NCBI GenBank assembly: GCA_036584525.1
Contig: JAZHDG010000054.1
Location: forward strand, 1 to 19,742
Length of the DNA stretch: 19,742 nucleotides
Source of the DNA: UBA6181 sp016934015
Lineage (GTDB): Bacteria > Bacillota_I > Bacilli_A > Acholeplasmatales > Acholeplasmataceae
Direction: 5' to 3'
Notes under the pieces: model-generated
Told to the model about the DNA's origin: nothing
Databases searched by the model: none
What the model saw: only the letters and a program-made list of their open reading frames with translations
Position numbers and translations under genes: made by a program
Shown: positions 1 to 7,880 of the stretch, piece by piece
How positions within the stretch are numbered: the first letter of the stretch is position 1
Layout of the letters: each line of letters begins with the position of its first letter

Positions 1-114
1 TTCGACAGAGTCGAAGTCATCTCTTTGAGTGCGAATTAAGATGTGAAGCGTTTTTTCATCGAAGGCGTAAGCGTATTGAGATTTTGCTTGATGCCATATA
101 GCTAATGTATTCAT
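1..114 (-). CDS. Neopullulanase / cyclomaltodextrinase-type GH13 glycosidase, N-terminal fragment
   Basis: This is a leftward gene cut by the left window edge; only the first 38 codons are present, starting at an ATG at 114-112. The peptide contains the pattern YAYAFDEKTLHILIRT, which resembles the start of the N-terminal CBM34 domain of neopullulanase, maltogenic amylase and cyclomaltodextrinase (typically written as NFAYAYDxxTLHLRLRTK in relatives I recall). Such enzymes hydrolyse cyclodextrins, pullulan or maltodextrins in the cytoplasm, and the N-terminal domain mediates dimerisation. The catalytic barrel lies outside the window, so activity is not shown here. A weak ribosome site (GGTGA) precedes the start. 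It is divergent from an alpha-glucosidase and malQ, which supports a maltodextrin role. The family call is inferred from a short segment. Confidence 0.75.
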   Translation of the reverse strand, partial: MNTLAIWHQAKSQYAYAFDEKTLHILIRTQRDDFDSVE

Positions 115-130
115 TTTTATCACCAAAATT

Positions 131-139
131 ATTATATCA
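131..139 (-). promoter_or_regulatory. Extended -10 promoter of the leftward glycosidase gene
   Basis: On the minus strand this reads TGATATAAT, a perfect TATAAT with the extended TGn element. Transcription would start near 124, leaving only a short leader before the ATG at 114. No good -35 hexamer is found at 17-18 bases, which fits an extended -10 promoter. Confidence 0.6.
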
Positions 140-164
140 TCACTATTGTATTTCTTATGTAATA

Positions 165-178
165 TGAAACCGCTATCA
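165..178. promoter_or_regulatory. Catabolite response element (cre)-like operator between divergent maltodextrin genes
   Basis: The 14 bases TGAAACCGCTATCA match every fixed position of the CcpA cre consensus TGWAANCGNTNWCA. The site sits in the divergent intergenic region about 45 bases upstream of both predicted transcription starts. LacI-family maltose regulators such as MalR bind similar sequences, so the protein could be CcpA or a local MalR. No regulator gene is visible in the window. Confidence 0.65.
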
Positions 179-201
179 TGAGATATATGCAACCTTTGAT
201 A

Positions 202-210
202 TGATACAAT
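202..210 (+). promoter_or_regulatory. Extended -10 promoter of the alpha-glucosidase / malQ operon
   Basis: The sequence TGATACAAT is an extended -10 (TGn plus TACAAT, one mismatch from TATAAT). It lies 25 bases before the GTG start, with the AAGGAGA ribosome site between. The -35 region is poor, consistent with extended -10 dependence and possible activation or repression from the adjacent cre-like site. Confidence 0.5.
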
Positions 211-235
211 TAAAAGTGTAAAAAAGGAGATTTTC

Positions 236-1927
236 GTGATCAAAAAATGGTGGATGGAAAGCGTTGGATATCAAATTTATCCAAAAAGCTTTAAAGACAG
301 TAATGATGATGGCATTGGTGATCTTCCTGGCATCATCGAAAAACTTGATTACTTAAAGGAACTTGGCGTTGATCTTATTTGGATCTGTCCCTTTTATGAT
401 TCTCCAATGGACGATAATGGATACGATGTGAGAAACTTCTTTGATGTCGCAAAAGAATTTGGCACGATGGATGATGTAAAACAGTTAATTGCTGAAGCAA
501 AATCAAGACAGATTAAAATTGTCTTAGATTTCGTGTTGAATCATACATCCGATGAACATCCATGGTTTATTGAATCAAGAAAATCGCTGGATAACCCTTA
601 TCGCGATTATTATATTTGGCATGAAGGCAAAATGAAAGATGGCATTAAAGTTGAACCAACCAATTGGGGTTCTTTCTTTGGTGGTAGTGCTTGGCATTAT
701 GATGAGCTAACTGATAGTTATTATATGAAAATATTTTCAAATAAAATGCCAGATTTGAATTGGAAAAATGAAGCAGTCCATGACGCGATGATTGAGGTAG
801 CTAACCAGTGGCTCGATCTTGGTGTCGATGGTTTTAGAATTGATGCGGTATCTCATCTTGATCGTGCACCATTTGAAGATACTCATATTTCAGATGATCA
901 ATATCCTTTGGATTGGTTCAAGTTTTCAAATTTACCAAAAGTTCATACGTATTTAAAAAAGCTAAATAAAGAAATATTTTCAAAACTTGATTGTTTGACG
1001 ATTGGTGAAGTCGGTGGATCAGCTTCAATCGAAGAAGGCATCAAATATGCTTCATTTGACTCAAATGAATTATCCATGGTTTTTAATTTTGATCATAACT
1101 GGTGTAATAATGGTTTTGAAATTGATAAACCCAAACACTTAAAAACGAATGTTAAAGCTTTAAAACATGCATTTACTTCGTGGCAACTCGCGTTTAAAGA
1201 CATTGGATGGTTACCGCTTTATTGGCTGAATCATGATCAACCGCGCCTCATGAGTCAATATGGAAGTTCAAAATATCCACTTGAATCAGGGAAAATGCTC
1301 GCAACCATGCTTCATATGCTTAGAGGAACACCTTTTATTTATCAAGGTGAAGAAATCGGGATGACGAATTATCCGTTTGAAGATGTCACTGATTTCAATG
1401 ATATTTCAAGTAAAGCTGCCTATTACCGAGAACTTATAAAAGAACCGGACAATCCACCGAAAGCTTTAAGAAAAGCATCGATGACATCAAGAGATAATGC
1501 ACGGACCCCAATGCAGTGGACAAAAGAAATAAACGCAGGATTTACAATGGGTAGACCATGGTTAAAAATAAATCCTAATTATAAGAAAATCAATGTTGAA
1601 AAAGCATTAAAAAACCCAGATTCACTCTTTCATTACTATCAAAAACTCATTGAACTTAGAAAGATGAGTCCCTATAAAGATGTGATTGTTTATGGCGAAT
1701 TTAAACCTGTTGAGAGTGATGACCAATTATTTGTTTATGAAAGAATTGATCAAGATCATCACTTACTCGTTATTAACTCATTTTCAGAACAAAAAGTTAT
1801 CTACGAATTAAAAGAATCAATCGAGAACATTATTCTATCAAATTATGAAAAAACGATGATTAAAGGACAACACATCGAGTTAAAACCATATCAAGCTGTC
1901 ATTCTTGAACTAAAGGAGAAATCATGA
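236..1927 (+). CDS. GH13 alpha-glucosidase (oligo-1,6-glucosidase / maltase family)
   Basis: A cytoplasmic retaining alpha-glucosidase of 563 residues, normal for the GH13 oligo-1,6-glucosidase group, releasing glucose from short malto- or isomalto-oligosaccharides. The conserved regions are in order: calcium loop DSNDDGIGD (21-29), region I DFVLNH (98-103), region V MPDLN (171-175), region II GFRID (199-203) with nucleophile D203, region III IGEVG with acid/base E258, and region IV NHD (332-334). QGEEIGM (370-376) and SRDNARTPMQW (418-428) are typical of alpha-glucosidases. The residue after the nucleophile is A204, not the Val of classical oligo-1,6-glucosidases. Family knowledge links small residues or Thr here to alpha-1,4 activity, so maltose or maltodextrin is the likelier substrate. 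The start is GTG at 236, chosen because AAGGAGA at 224-230 is well spaced. No signal peptide is present. It overlaps malQ by 4 bases (ATGA), implying translational coupling. Confidence 0.9.
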   Translation: MIKKWWMESVGYQIYPKSFKDSNDDGIGDLPGIIEKLDYLKELGVDLIWICPFYDSPMDDNGYDVRNFFDVAKEFGTMDDVKQLIAEAKSRQIKIVLDFVLNHTSDEHPWFIESRKSLDNPYRDYYIWHEGKMKDGIKVEPTNWGSFFGGSAWHYDELTDSYYMKIFSNKMPDLNWKNEAVHDAMIEVANQWLDLGVDGFRIDAVSHLDRAPFEDTHISDDQYPLDWFKFSNLPKVHTYLKKLNKEIFSKLDCLTIGEVGGSASIEEGIKYASFDSNELSMVFNFDHNWCNNGFEIDKPKHLKTNVKALKHAFTSWQLAFKDIGWLPLYWLNHDQPRLMSQYGSSKYPLESGKMLATMLHMLRGTPFIYQGEEIGMTNYPFEDVTDFNDISSKAAYYRELIKEPDNPPKALRKASMTSRDNARTPMQWTKEINAGFTMGRPWLKINPNYKKINVEKALKNPDSLFHYYQKLIELRKMSPYKDVIVYGEFKPVESDDQLFVYERIDQDHHLLVINSFSEQKVIYELKESIENIILSNYEKTMIKGQHIELKPYQAVILELKEKS

Positions 1928-3414
1928 GAAAATCAGGTATTTTATTACACGTTTCAAGCTTACCAAGTCGTTATGGTATCGGAACATTTGGCAGAGATGC
2001 ATATAAGTTCGTCGACTTTTTAGAAAAGAGTCACCAATCCTATTGGCAGATTTTACCTCTTGGACCAACATCTTATGGAGATTCACCTTATCAAACGTTT
2101 TCAGCATTCGCGAATAATCCGTATTTTATTGATCTCGATATTCTCGTTCGGAAAAAATTACTTTTAAAAGAAGAAATTGTATCAACGTTTGAAAGTGAAA
2201 CCAAAGTATCTTATGGAGATCTTTATATCGAACGTTTTTCAATCTTAAGAAAAGCTTTTGAACGTTTCAATTTAAAGCAAATGAAATATCGTCGATTTGT
2301 CGAAAACAATAAATATTGGTTAAAAGATTATGCATTCTTCATGGCATTAAAGATGCATCATGAAGGCGCTTCTTGGATGAGTTGGGATGAGCATATTCGT
2401 TTACGTGAAAAACAAGCGATGGCAACTTATCGTCGCCTATTAAAAACGGATATTCTATTTTATCAATTTGTTCAATATATGGCGTATGACCAATGGATGA
2501 AACTTAAAACTTATGCCAATAAAAAAGGTATCGAAATCATTGGAGATATGCCCATTTATGTATCTTATGATTCATCCGATGTTTGGGCAAATCCAGAGTA
2601 TTTCCAACTTGACGAAAAGAGAATGCCTATTGAAGTTGCTGGTGTACCACCAGATAATTTCTCAAAAGACGGACAATTATGGGGAAATCCATTATATAAT
2701 TGGGAACAATTAAAGAAAGATGGTTATTCATGGTGGGTTGATCGTGTGAGAGCATCAATGGAAATCTTTGATAAGATTCGAATTGATCATTTCATTGGAT
2801 TCCAAAACTATTACGCTATTCCTTATGGACATAAAACTGCACGACTTGGCGTATGGAAACAAGGACCTGGCTTTGATTTATTTAAAGCAATTAACAAAAA
2901 AGTGGAACATGCAAATATTATCGCAGAAGATTTAGGTGTTGTTACACCTGAAGTGAGACAACTTTTAAAAGATACTAATTTTCCAGGAATGAAACTTTTA
3001 CAATTCGCATTTGATCATAAGATTGATAGTGAATTCTTACCTCATCATCATACGAAAAACATGGTGGTCTATACTGGAACTCATGATAACGAAACAAGTA
3101 AGACTTGGTTTAGTAAATTAAGTAAAGAAGATCGTAATTTCTGTTTAACTTATATTAATCATGCTGGACGTAAATCTGAAGTGGATAGCTTGATTAAAGC
3201 TACGTTAGCAAGTGTTGCAGATACAGCAATCATTCCAATGCAAGATTATTTGAATTTAGGACAAGAAGGAAGAATGAATATACCTTCAACTACTGGAAAT
3301 AATTGGGTATGGCGCATGAGAAGAGAAGATTTGAATGCGAAGTTATCTAAAAAGATTAAGACATTTACAGAACTTTATGGAAGATCTGTAAAACGTCAAA
3401 AGACAGATGTTTAA
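1924..3414 (+). CDS. malQ: 4-alpha-glucanotransferase (amylomaltase)
   Basis: A GH77 amylomaltase of 496 residues, the usual length for the bacterial short form. It transfers maltosyl and longer alpha-1,4-glucan segments between maltodextrins, freeing glucose and making chains that other enzymes can use. Signature parts are the N-terminal SGILLHVSSLPSRYGIG (4-20), GDMPIYV (207-213), the 250s-loop segment PPDNFSKDGQLWGNPLYNW (242-260), RIDHF with nucleophile D288 (286-290), AEDLG with acid/base E335 (334-338), and THDNE with D388 (386-390). These correspond to the catalytic triad of Thermus amylomaltase. The start ATG at 1924 overlaps the previous stop codon, and AAGGAGA precedes it inside the upstream gene. 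With the upstream alpha-glucosidase it converts maltodextrins to glucose. No hairpin terminator is seen after the stop, so some readthrough into acpP is possible. Confidence 0.95.
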   Translation: MRKSGILLHVSSLPSRYGIGTFGRDAYKFVDFLEKSHQSYWQILPLGPTSYGDSPYQTFSAFANNPYFIDLDILVRKKLLLKEEIVSTFESETKVSYGDLYIERFSILRKAFERFNLKQMKYRRFVENNKYWLKDYAFFMALKMHHEGASWMSWDEHIRLREKQAMATYRRLLKTDILFYQFVQYMAYDQWMKLKTYANKKGIEIIGDMPIYVSYDSSDVWANPEYFQLDEKRMPIEVAGVPPDNFSKDGQLWGNPLYNWEQLKKDGYSWWVDRVRASMEIFDKIRIDHFIGFQNYYAIPYGHKTARLGVWKQGPGFDLFKAINKKVEHANIIAEDLGVVTPEVRQLLKDTNFPGMKLLQFAFDHKIDSEFLPHHHTKNMVVYTGTHDNETSKTWFSKLSKEDRNFCLTYINHAGRKSEVDSLIKATLASVADTAIIPMQDYLNLGQEGRMNIPSTTGNNWVWRMRREDLNAKLSKKIKTFTELYGRSVKRQKTDV

Positions 3415-3444
3415 CAAATTATTTTGACCCTCAAACAAGTTGGA

Positions 3445-3473
3445 TTGACTTATCCATCAAAATAAAATATAAT
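3445..3473 (+). promoter_or_regulatory. Strong vegetative promoter of acpP
   Basis: TTGACT at 3445-3450 and a perfect TATAAT at 3468-3473 are separated by exactly 17 bases. Transcription is expected to begin near 3480, about 20 bases before the ATG. This is the best matching vegetative promoter in the window, suiting an abundant protein. Confidence 0.85.
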
Positions 3474-3501
3474 AGATTTGTTGCAAGTAGGAGGAAAGAA
3501 A

Positions 3502-3729
3502 ATGGTATTTGAACGCATCAAAGCAATGATCAAAAGTGAACTAAACGTTCCGGAAGAAAAGATCACGATGGAATCAAGACTCGCAGAAGACCTCGGTGCT
3601 GACTCAATTGACGCAGTTGAACTCATCATGAATCTTGAAGAAGAATTCAACCTTCAAGTTTCAGACGAAGACGCACAAAACTTAAAGACGGTTGGCGATC
3701 TAGTGAAGTACATCGAATCAAAGAATTAA
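3502..3729 (+). CDS. acpP: Acyl carrier protein
   Basis: A 75-residue acidic acyl carrier protein that carries growing acyl chains on a phosphopantetheine arm for fatty acid and phospholipid synthesis in the cytoplasm. The attachment motif is GADSIDAVEL (32-41) with S35 as the modified serine; Ile follows the serine where Leu is more usual. The C-terminal helix ends with VGDLVKYIESKN, as expected. The reading frame is open back to a TTG at 3478, but that codon falls at the predicted transcription start. The ATG at 3502 has a perfect AGGAGG at 3489-3494 and gives the standard length, so it is chosen. The gene stands alone between its own promoter and terminator, with no fatty acid synthesis genes beside it. 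Confidence 0.97.
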   Translation: MVFERIKAMIKSELNVPEEKITMESRLAEDLGADSIDAVELIMNLEEEFNLQVSDEDAQNLKTVGDLVKYIESKN

Positions 3730-3733
3730 TTTC

Positions 3734-3766
3734 AAAAAAGGGAAACTAAATTCCCTTTTTTATTTT
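3734..3766 (+). terminator. Rho-independent terminator after acpP
   Basis: The arms GGGAA (3740-3744) and TTCCC (3751-3755) form a stem with loop ACTAAA. Flanking A and T runs (3734-3739 and 3756-3761) extend the pairing and supply the U-tract. It begins 5 bases after the acpP stop. Confidence 0.85.
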
Positions 3767-3774
3767 AGTTATTA

Positions 3775-3780
3775 TATAAT
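3775..3780 (+). promoter_or_regulatory. Probable -10 element of leuS
   Basis: A perfect TATAAT lies 29 bases before the leuS start, just after the acpP terminator. No clear -35 hexamer is found; the region where it should lie overlaps the terminator stem. No T-box leader fits in this short space. Confidence 0.45.
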
Positions 3781-3809
3781 AGAATATAGTATCGAAAGAG
3801 GGGTTACAT

Positions 3810-6218
3810 ATGCAATATCATCATCAGACTATCGAAAAGAAATGGCAGAAGTATTGGATGGAACAAAAAATGTTTCAAACAAGCAGCCATAACCTTAAAC
3901 CAAAATACTATGTTTTAGACATGTTTCCATACCCATCTGCGGCTGGATTACATGTTGGACATATCGAAGGCTATACAGCGACAGATATTATCAGTCGCTT
4001 TAAGCGTATGCAAGGCTACAATGTGCTTCATCCAATGGGATGGGACGCTTTTGGTTTGCCTGCAGAACAATATGCTTTAGCTACGGGTAAAGACCCAAGA
4101 AGTTTTACCTATCAAAATATTGATAATTTTAAACGCCAAATTATTGAATCTGGTAAAGGGATTGATTGGGATCGTGAATTCGCGACTGCGGATCCACAAT
4201 ATTTTAAATGGACTCAATGGATCTTTAAGAAAATGTATGAAAATGGTTTAGCAGTTTTAAAAGATGTTGAAGTCAATTGGTGTGAAGGTTTAGGTACTGT
4301 CTTAGCCAATGATGAAATTGAACTTGTCGATGGCAAAATGGTTTCTGAACGTGGGAACTATCCTGTTGTTAAAAAAGCGATGCGCCAATGGGTGCTTCGG
4401 ATTACGGAATATGCGGATCGTTTATTAGAAGATTTAGATTTACTGGATTGGCCTGAGCATTTAAAAGAGATGCAAAGAAATTGGATTGGTAAATCACTAG
4501 GTGCGATGATTTCATTTGAAATTGATGGAACAAACACCAAGTTTGATGTTTTCACCACACGTCCTGACACCATTTATGGGGCAACATACTGCGTTTTAGC
4601 ACCAGAACATCCATTGGTGTTATCCATTACGAATGAAGATGAATATGAGGCTGTTAAAGCTTATATTGAATTAACAAAACAAAAAACAGAAATTGATCGT
4701 CAAGTTGATAAATCAAAAACAGGTGCATTTACAGGGTCTTATGCAATTAATCCACTCAATCATAAAAAGATTCCGATTTGGATTGCAGACTATGTCTTAC
4801 CTCAATATGGAACTGGTGCTGTGATGGCTGTTCCTGCTCATGATGAACGTGATTTTGAGTTTGCTCAAATCCATGGTCTTGATATCGTTGAAGTCATCCA
4901 AGGCGAAGCTCTTGGTGCATTTACTGGCGATGGTATGCATTATAATTCAGGCATTATTGATGGTCTTTACAATGAAGATGCGAAAAAGAAAATTATTGAT
5001 TTTTTAGAAAAGTCAAAACAAGGCTATGCACATGCCACTTATAAGTTAAGAGATTGGGTATTTTCACGTCAACGCTATTGGGGTGAACCATTCCCAGTGA
5101 TTTATGATGCCCATGAACATATACATTTACTCGATGATGAAGATTTACCACTTGAATTACCAATCTTAAAAAATATGCGTCCCAGTGGCACTGGTGAATC
5201 ACCACTTGCCAATGCGAAAGATTGGCTTTATGTCGATTATAAAGGTATTTCTGGTAGACGTGATACAAATACGATGCCACAACTTGCTGGAAGCTCTTGG
5301 TATTTTATTGGCTACATTTTAAAGAGTCATTTGGGATTCTTACCTCTAGATAGTATGGAAGCGAAAAAAGCTTTAGATCAATGGTTACCTGTTGATTTAT
5401 ATATAGGTGGAACAGAACATGCAGTAGGTCATTTACTTTATGCGCGTTTCTGGACTAAATTTTTATATGACTTAGGCTATGTCTCTGTGAAAGAACCTTT
5501 TACAAAACTTTATAATCAAGGGATGATTTTAGGACATGATCACTCCAAGATGAGCAAATCAAAAGGGAATGCTGTGAATCCCGATGAGATCATTGATTCT
5601 CATGGTGCGGATGCGTTAAGACTTTATGAAATGTTCATGGGACCCCTTGATCAAGAAAAGCCATGGTCTACAGAATCACTCAATGGTTCGAAGAAGTTTA
5701 TTGATCGTGTATGGCGGATGTTTGAATTTGAGATTACCCAAGACGAACAAAAAGAATTAAGAACAGTACTTCATCAAACGATCAAAAAAGTCACAGAAGA
5801 TTTTGATAAACTTGCATTTAATACAGCGATTAGTCAATTGATGATTTTTACGAATGAAGTTTATAAACATCAAAAAATAAGTAAAGATCAAGCGATTACT
5901 TTCTTGAAACTTTTAAATCCGATATGCCCACACATTACGGAAGAAATTAATGAAACGATATTAAATAACCGTGAAGAACTAGTTTATGCAGAATGGCCAC
6001 TCTTTAATGAATCATATTTACAGGTTGATGAAATTGAAATGGTCGTTCAAGTGAATGGTAAAGTGCGTGCGCGCTTTATGGCAAATTTTGATGAACAAGA
6101 AGAAGTGGTTAAAAAACAAGCACTCGAAAATGATAATGTGAAGAAACATTTAGAAGGATTAACTGTTCGAAAAATAATTGTCATCCCAAATAAACTTGTT
6201 AATATTGTCGCAAACTAA
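3810..6218 (+). CDS. leuS: Leucyl-tRNA synthetase
   Basis: A class I aminoacyl-tRNA synthetase of 802 residues that charges tRNA-Leu with leucine; the length suits the bacterial type. The HIGH-type signature is HVGH (48-51) within a PYPSAAGLHVGH context, and the KMSKS loop is intact at 580-584. The CP1 editing domain carries the threonine-rich TTRPDT (249-254) and AVPAHDERDFEF (340-351), where D345 matches the conserved editing aspartate, so clearing of mischarged tRNA should be functional. The C-terminal part includes the QVNGKVRARF segment of the tRNA-binding end. The ATG at 3810 follows GAGGGG at 3798-3803 with good spacing. It is flanked by terminators on both sides and appears monocistronic. 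Unlike pheST in this window, it has no T-box leader. Confidence 0.97.
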   Translation: MQYHHQTIEKKWQKYWMEQKMFQTSSHNLKPKYYVLDMFPYPSAAGLHVGHIEGYTATDIISRFKRMQGYNVLHPMGWDAFGLPAEQYALATGKDPRSFTYQNIDNFKRQIIESGKGIDWDREFATADPQYFKWTQWIFKKMYENGLAVLKDVEVNWCEGLGTVLANDEIELVDGKMVSERGNYPVVKKAMRQWVLRITEYADRLLEDLDLLDWPEHLKEMQRNWIGKSLGAMISFEIDGTNTKFDVFTTRPDTIYGATYCVLAPEHPLVLSITNEDEYEAVKAYIELTKQKTEIDRQVDKSKTGAFTGSYAINPLNHKKIPIWIADYVLPQYGTGAVMAVPAHDERDFEFAQIHGLDIVEVIQGEALGAFTGDGMHYNSGIIDGLYNEDAKKKIIDFLEKSKQGYAHATYKLRDWVFSRQRYWGEPFPVIYDAHEHIHLLDDEDLPLELPILKNMRPSGTGESPLANAKDWLYVDYKGISGRRDTNTMPQLAGSSWYFIGYILKSHLGFLPLDSMEAKKALDQWLPVDLYIGGTEHAVGHLLYARFWTKFLYDLGYVSVKEPFTKLYNQGMILGHDHSKMSKSKGNAVNPDEIIDSHGADALRLYEMFMGPLDQEKPWSTESLNGSKKFIDRVWRMFEFEITQDEQKELRTVLHQTIKKVTEDFDKLAFNTAISQLMIFTNEVYKHQKISKDQAITFLKLLNPICPHITEEINETILNNREELVYAEWPLFNESYLQVDEIEMVVQVNGKVRARFMANFDEQEEVVKKQALENDNVKKHLEGLTVRKIIVIPNKLVNIVAN

Positions 6219-6224
6219 TGAAGA

Positions 6225-6251
6225 CTGGGAGAGTTATTCTCCTGGTTTTTT
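6225..6251 (+). terminator. Rho-independent terminator after leuS
   Basis: CTGGGAGA (6225-6232) pairs with TCTCCTGG (6238-6245), with two G-U pairs and loop GTTAT, followed by six T. It separates leuS from the sigma-factor operon. Confidence 0.85.
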
Positions 6252-6259
6252 ACATTTTT

Positions 6260-6286
6260 ACCAATAAAAAAGCATACTCATTTGTA
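6260..6286 (+). promoter_or_regulatory. Putative ECF-sigma-dependent promoter, copy 1
   Basis: The sequence is ACCAATAAAAA, eight variable bases, then CATTTGTA. The same 11 and 8 bases with the same 8-base gap recur at 7881-7907 upstream of the third gene of the operon. The distance to the sigma start codon is 22 bases. CCAAT and TTGTA are 16 bases apart, the usual gap between ECF -35 and -10 cores, and TGTA resembles the CGTA-type -10 of sigmaW-like factors. Autoregulation by the downstream sigma factor is inferred. Confidence 0.6.
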
Positions 6287-6308
6287 GTATAGATGGTAGG
6301 GGAAACGT

Positions 6309-6827
6309 ATGGACCAAATACACGAGATTATTGAACAGCTTAGAAAAAAAGATTACTCATCTTTTGACACGTTTTATGAACTTACAAAAAAACAGGTCTT
6401 TTTTGCGATTGTCTCCATTGTGAAAGATCAGGATTTGACCGAAGACCTAATGCAAGATACCTATGTCAAATTTTTAGAAAAAATTGATCAATTTCGTTCC
6501 AATGAAAACCCTTATGCGTATCTATCAAGGATTGGAAGAAATTTAGCGATTAATACGTATAATAGACGAAAAAAAGAATTTGTTTCAGAAGAGATTTTTG
6601 AAACGATTCCAAGCGAGGAAACGGTTGAAGAGATCGAAGATGATCAAGAGATACTAAAGATTTTGGATATCCTTGATAAAGATGAAAGAGAAGTGGTGAC
6701 ACTTCATGTCATCAATGATTTGAAATTTAGAGAAGTCGCAGACACAATGGATAAACCATTAGGTACGGTGCTTTGGATTTATAATAAAGCCATTAAAAAG
6801 CTTAAAAAAGAAATAGGTGATGTGTGA
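6309..6827 (+). CDS. ECF-type RNA polymerase sigma factor
   Basis: A 172-residue sigma factor with only regions 2 and 4, the layout of the extracytoplasmic function group. Region 2 covers about residues 15-90 with the core-binding pattern LTEDLMQDTYVKFLEKI (43-59) followed by NPYAYLSRIGRNLAINTYNRRK. An acidic linker (93-113) leads to region 4 (114-167) with the helix-turn-helix DLKFREVADTMDKPLGTVLW. It would direct RNA polymerase to a small regulon in response to an envelope signal. The start ATG at 6309 has AGGGGAA upstream. Its stop overlaps the next gene's start (TGATG), indicating coupled translation with a membrane partner, the classical sigma/anti-sigma arrangement. The subgroup could not be assigned from sequence alone. 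Confidence 0.93.
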   Translation: MDQIHEIIEQLRKKDYSSFDTFYELTKKQVFFAIVSIVKDQDLTEDLMQDTYVKFLEKIDQFRSNENPYAYLSRIGRNLAINTYNRRKKEFVSEEIFETIPSEETVEEIEDDQEILKILDILDKDEREVVTLHVINDLKFREVADTMDKPLGTVLWIYNKAIKKLKKEIGDV

Positions 6828-7873
6828 TGAAAAAGAAAGAACTCATCAATTTAATCAAAGATAAAGCTGATCATATTGAAATTCGCAATATGTCATCTGA
6901 AATCTTATCAAAAGTGGGGAAAGCCCAATTTGAAGAAATCAAACAACCAAAAATAGAATTAAATTTAAAAAAATGGTTATTTCCATCACTCTCAGCAGTT
7001 CTAGCCGTTTTCATGTTCTTCTTTGTTTTCGGTTTATTTAGTACACCAATTAACGTGGATGCTTATAATGAAACAATTGCTTTATCCACATTATCATCAG
7101 TGACTATGATTGAAAATAATCCCGAAATGAAAAGTAATGAACTTACTGGCGTTTTACTGGTCGATGATGGAACTGAAGCGAGTGAGATTGAATCAGAAAT
7201 TCCAACATTAGAAACATTCTTTACATGGGCAGAACAACTTTTAGCTTCTGACGAATCACTTTCTATTCTTAAAGAAAAATCACCATTGGCTGACTATCAA
7301 TATCAATTAATTTTTGAAACGAGTGATTTATTAAATGAACAGTTACAATACGGTGTATATTTTAATGAATCAATTCAAAAACGCACACGCACATTTACTT
7401 TAGAAGGTTTAATCATCTCCAATGATATACCTTATCTATTTACAGCGACAGCTGATGATAATAAGGGTGAAATGACGGTTATGATTTCGGATCGTGAAGG
7501 CGTTGAAATCGAAGTGACTTCATCGATTAAAGATTCAGATCAAGCTTTTCTATATCGGCAAAAATTTCAAGGTGAAATTAAAGAAGAAGTTGAATTCAAA
7601 TGGATTCGTGAAGGATTAGATAAAAGAATTGACATGGCCTTTAGTGGAAGAACAACCAGAGGAAATTATCAAATTCGTCTTGAACAGAATATGATGCGTA
7701 TAGAGTATCGTATTGAAAATGATACAACTGAAGAAGGCGAACTAGATGTTGAAATCATTGAGAATGAAGAAGGCAATTATTATGGTATTACTGTTAGAGT
7801 CGCTGGACGACCAGCATTTACATATGGCAACGTTGAAAGAGGTCGACCAAATGCAGGATTTGGAAGAAATTAA
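6827..7873 (+). CDS. Single-pass membrane protein, candidate anti-sigma factor (family not recognised)
   Basis: I do not recognise this 348-residue protein. It has a basic, helical N-terminal segment of about 48 residues with no signal peptide or lipobox, one strong transmembrane segment (about 51-71, rich in Phe, Val and Leu), and about 275 residues outside, largely predicted beta-like with many acidic residues. The tail is Gly/Arg/Asn rich (GRPNAGFGRN). This topology and its position, translationally coupled behind the sigma gene, suggest an anti-sigma factor whose short cytoplasmic part binds the sigma factor. The zinc anti-sigma motif HxxxCxxC is absent, and the protein has no cysteine at all. 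A frame-matched GTG lies at 6824, but the ATG at 6827 is better spaced from AGGTGA (6815-6820) and is chosen. The anti-sigma role is inference. Confidence 0.6.
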   Translation: MKKKELINLIKDKADHIEIRNMSSEILSKVGKAQFEEIKQPKIELNLKKWLFPSLSAVLAVFMFFFVFGLFSTPINVDAYNETIALSTLSSVTMIENNPEMKSNELTGVLLVDDGTEASEIESEIPTLETFFTWAEQLLASDESLSILKEKSPLADYQYQLIFETSDLLNEQLQYGVYFNESIQKRTRTFTLEGLIISNDIPYLFTATADDNKGEMTVMISDREGVEIEVTSSIKDSDQAFLYRQKFQGEIKEEVEFKWIREGLDKRIDMAFSGRTTRGNYQIRLEQNMMRIEYRIENDTTEEGELDVEIIENEEGNYYGITVRVAGRPAFTYGNVERGRPNAGFGRN

Positions 7874-7880
7874 AAAAATC

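Noticed and set aside
3415..3444. Terminator after malQ
   Set aside because: No stem with a following T-run could be formed here.
3478..3501. TTG start giving an 83-residue acyl carrier protein
   Set aside because: The TTG lies at the predicted transcription start and upstream of a perfect AGGAGG; the ATG at 3502 gives the standard 75-residue protein.
3450..3650. Open frame antisense to acpP
   Set aside because: Mirror of the acpP coding bias, with no ribosome site or recognisable protein.
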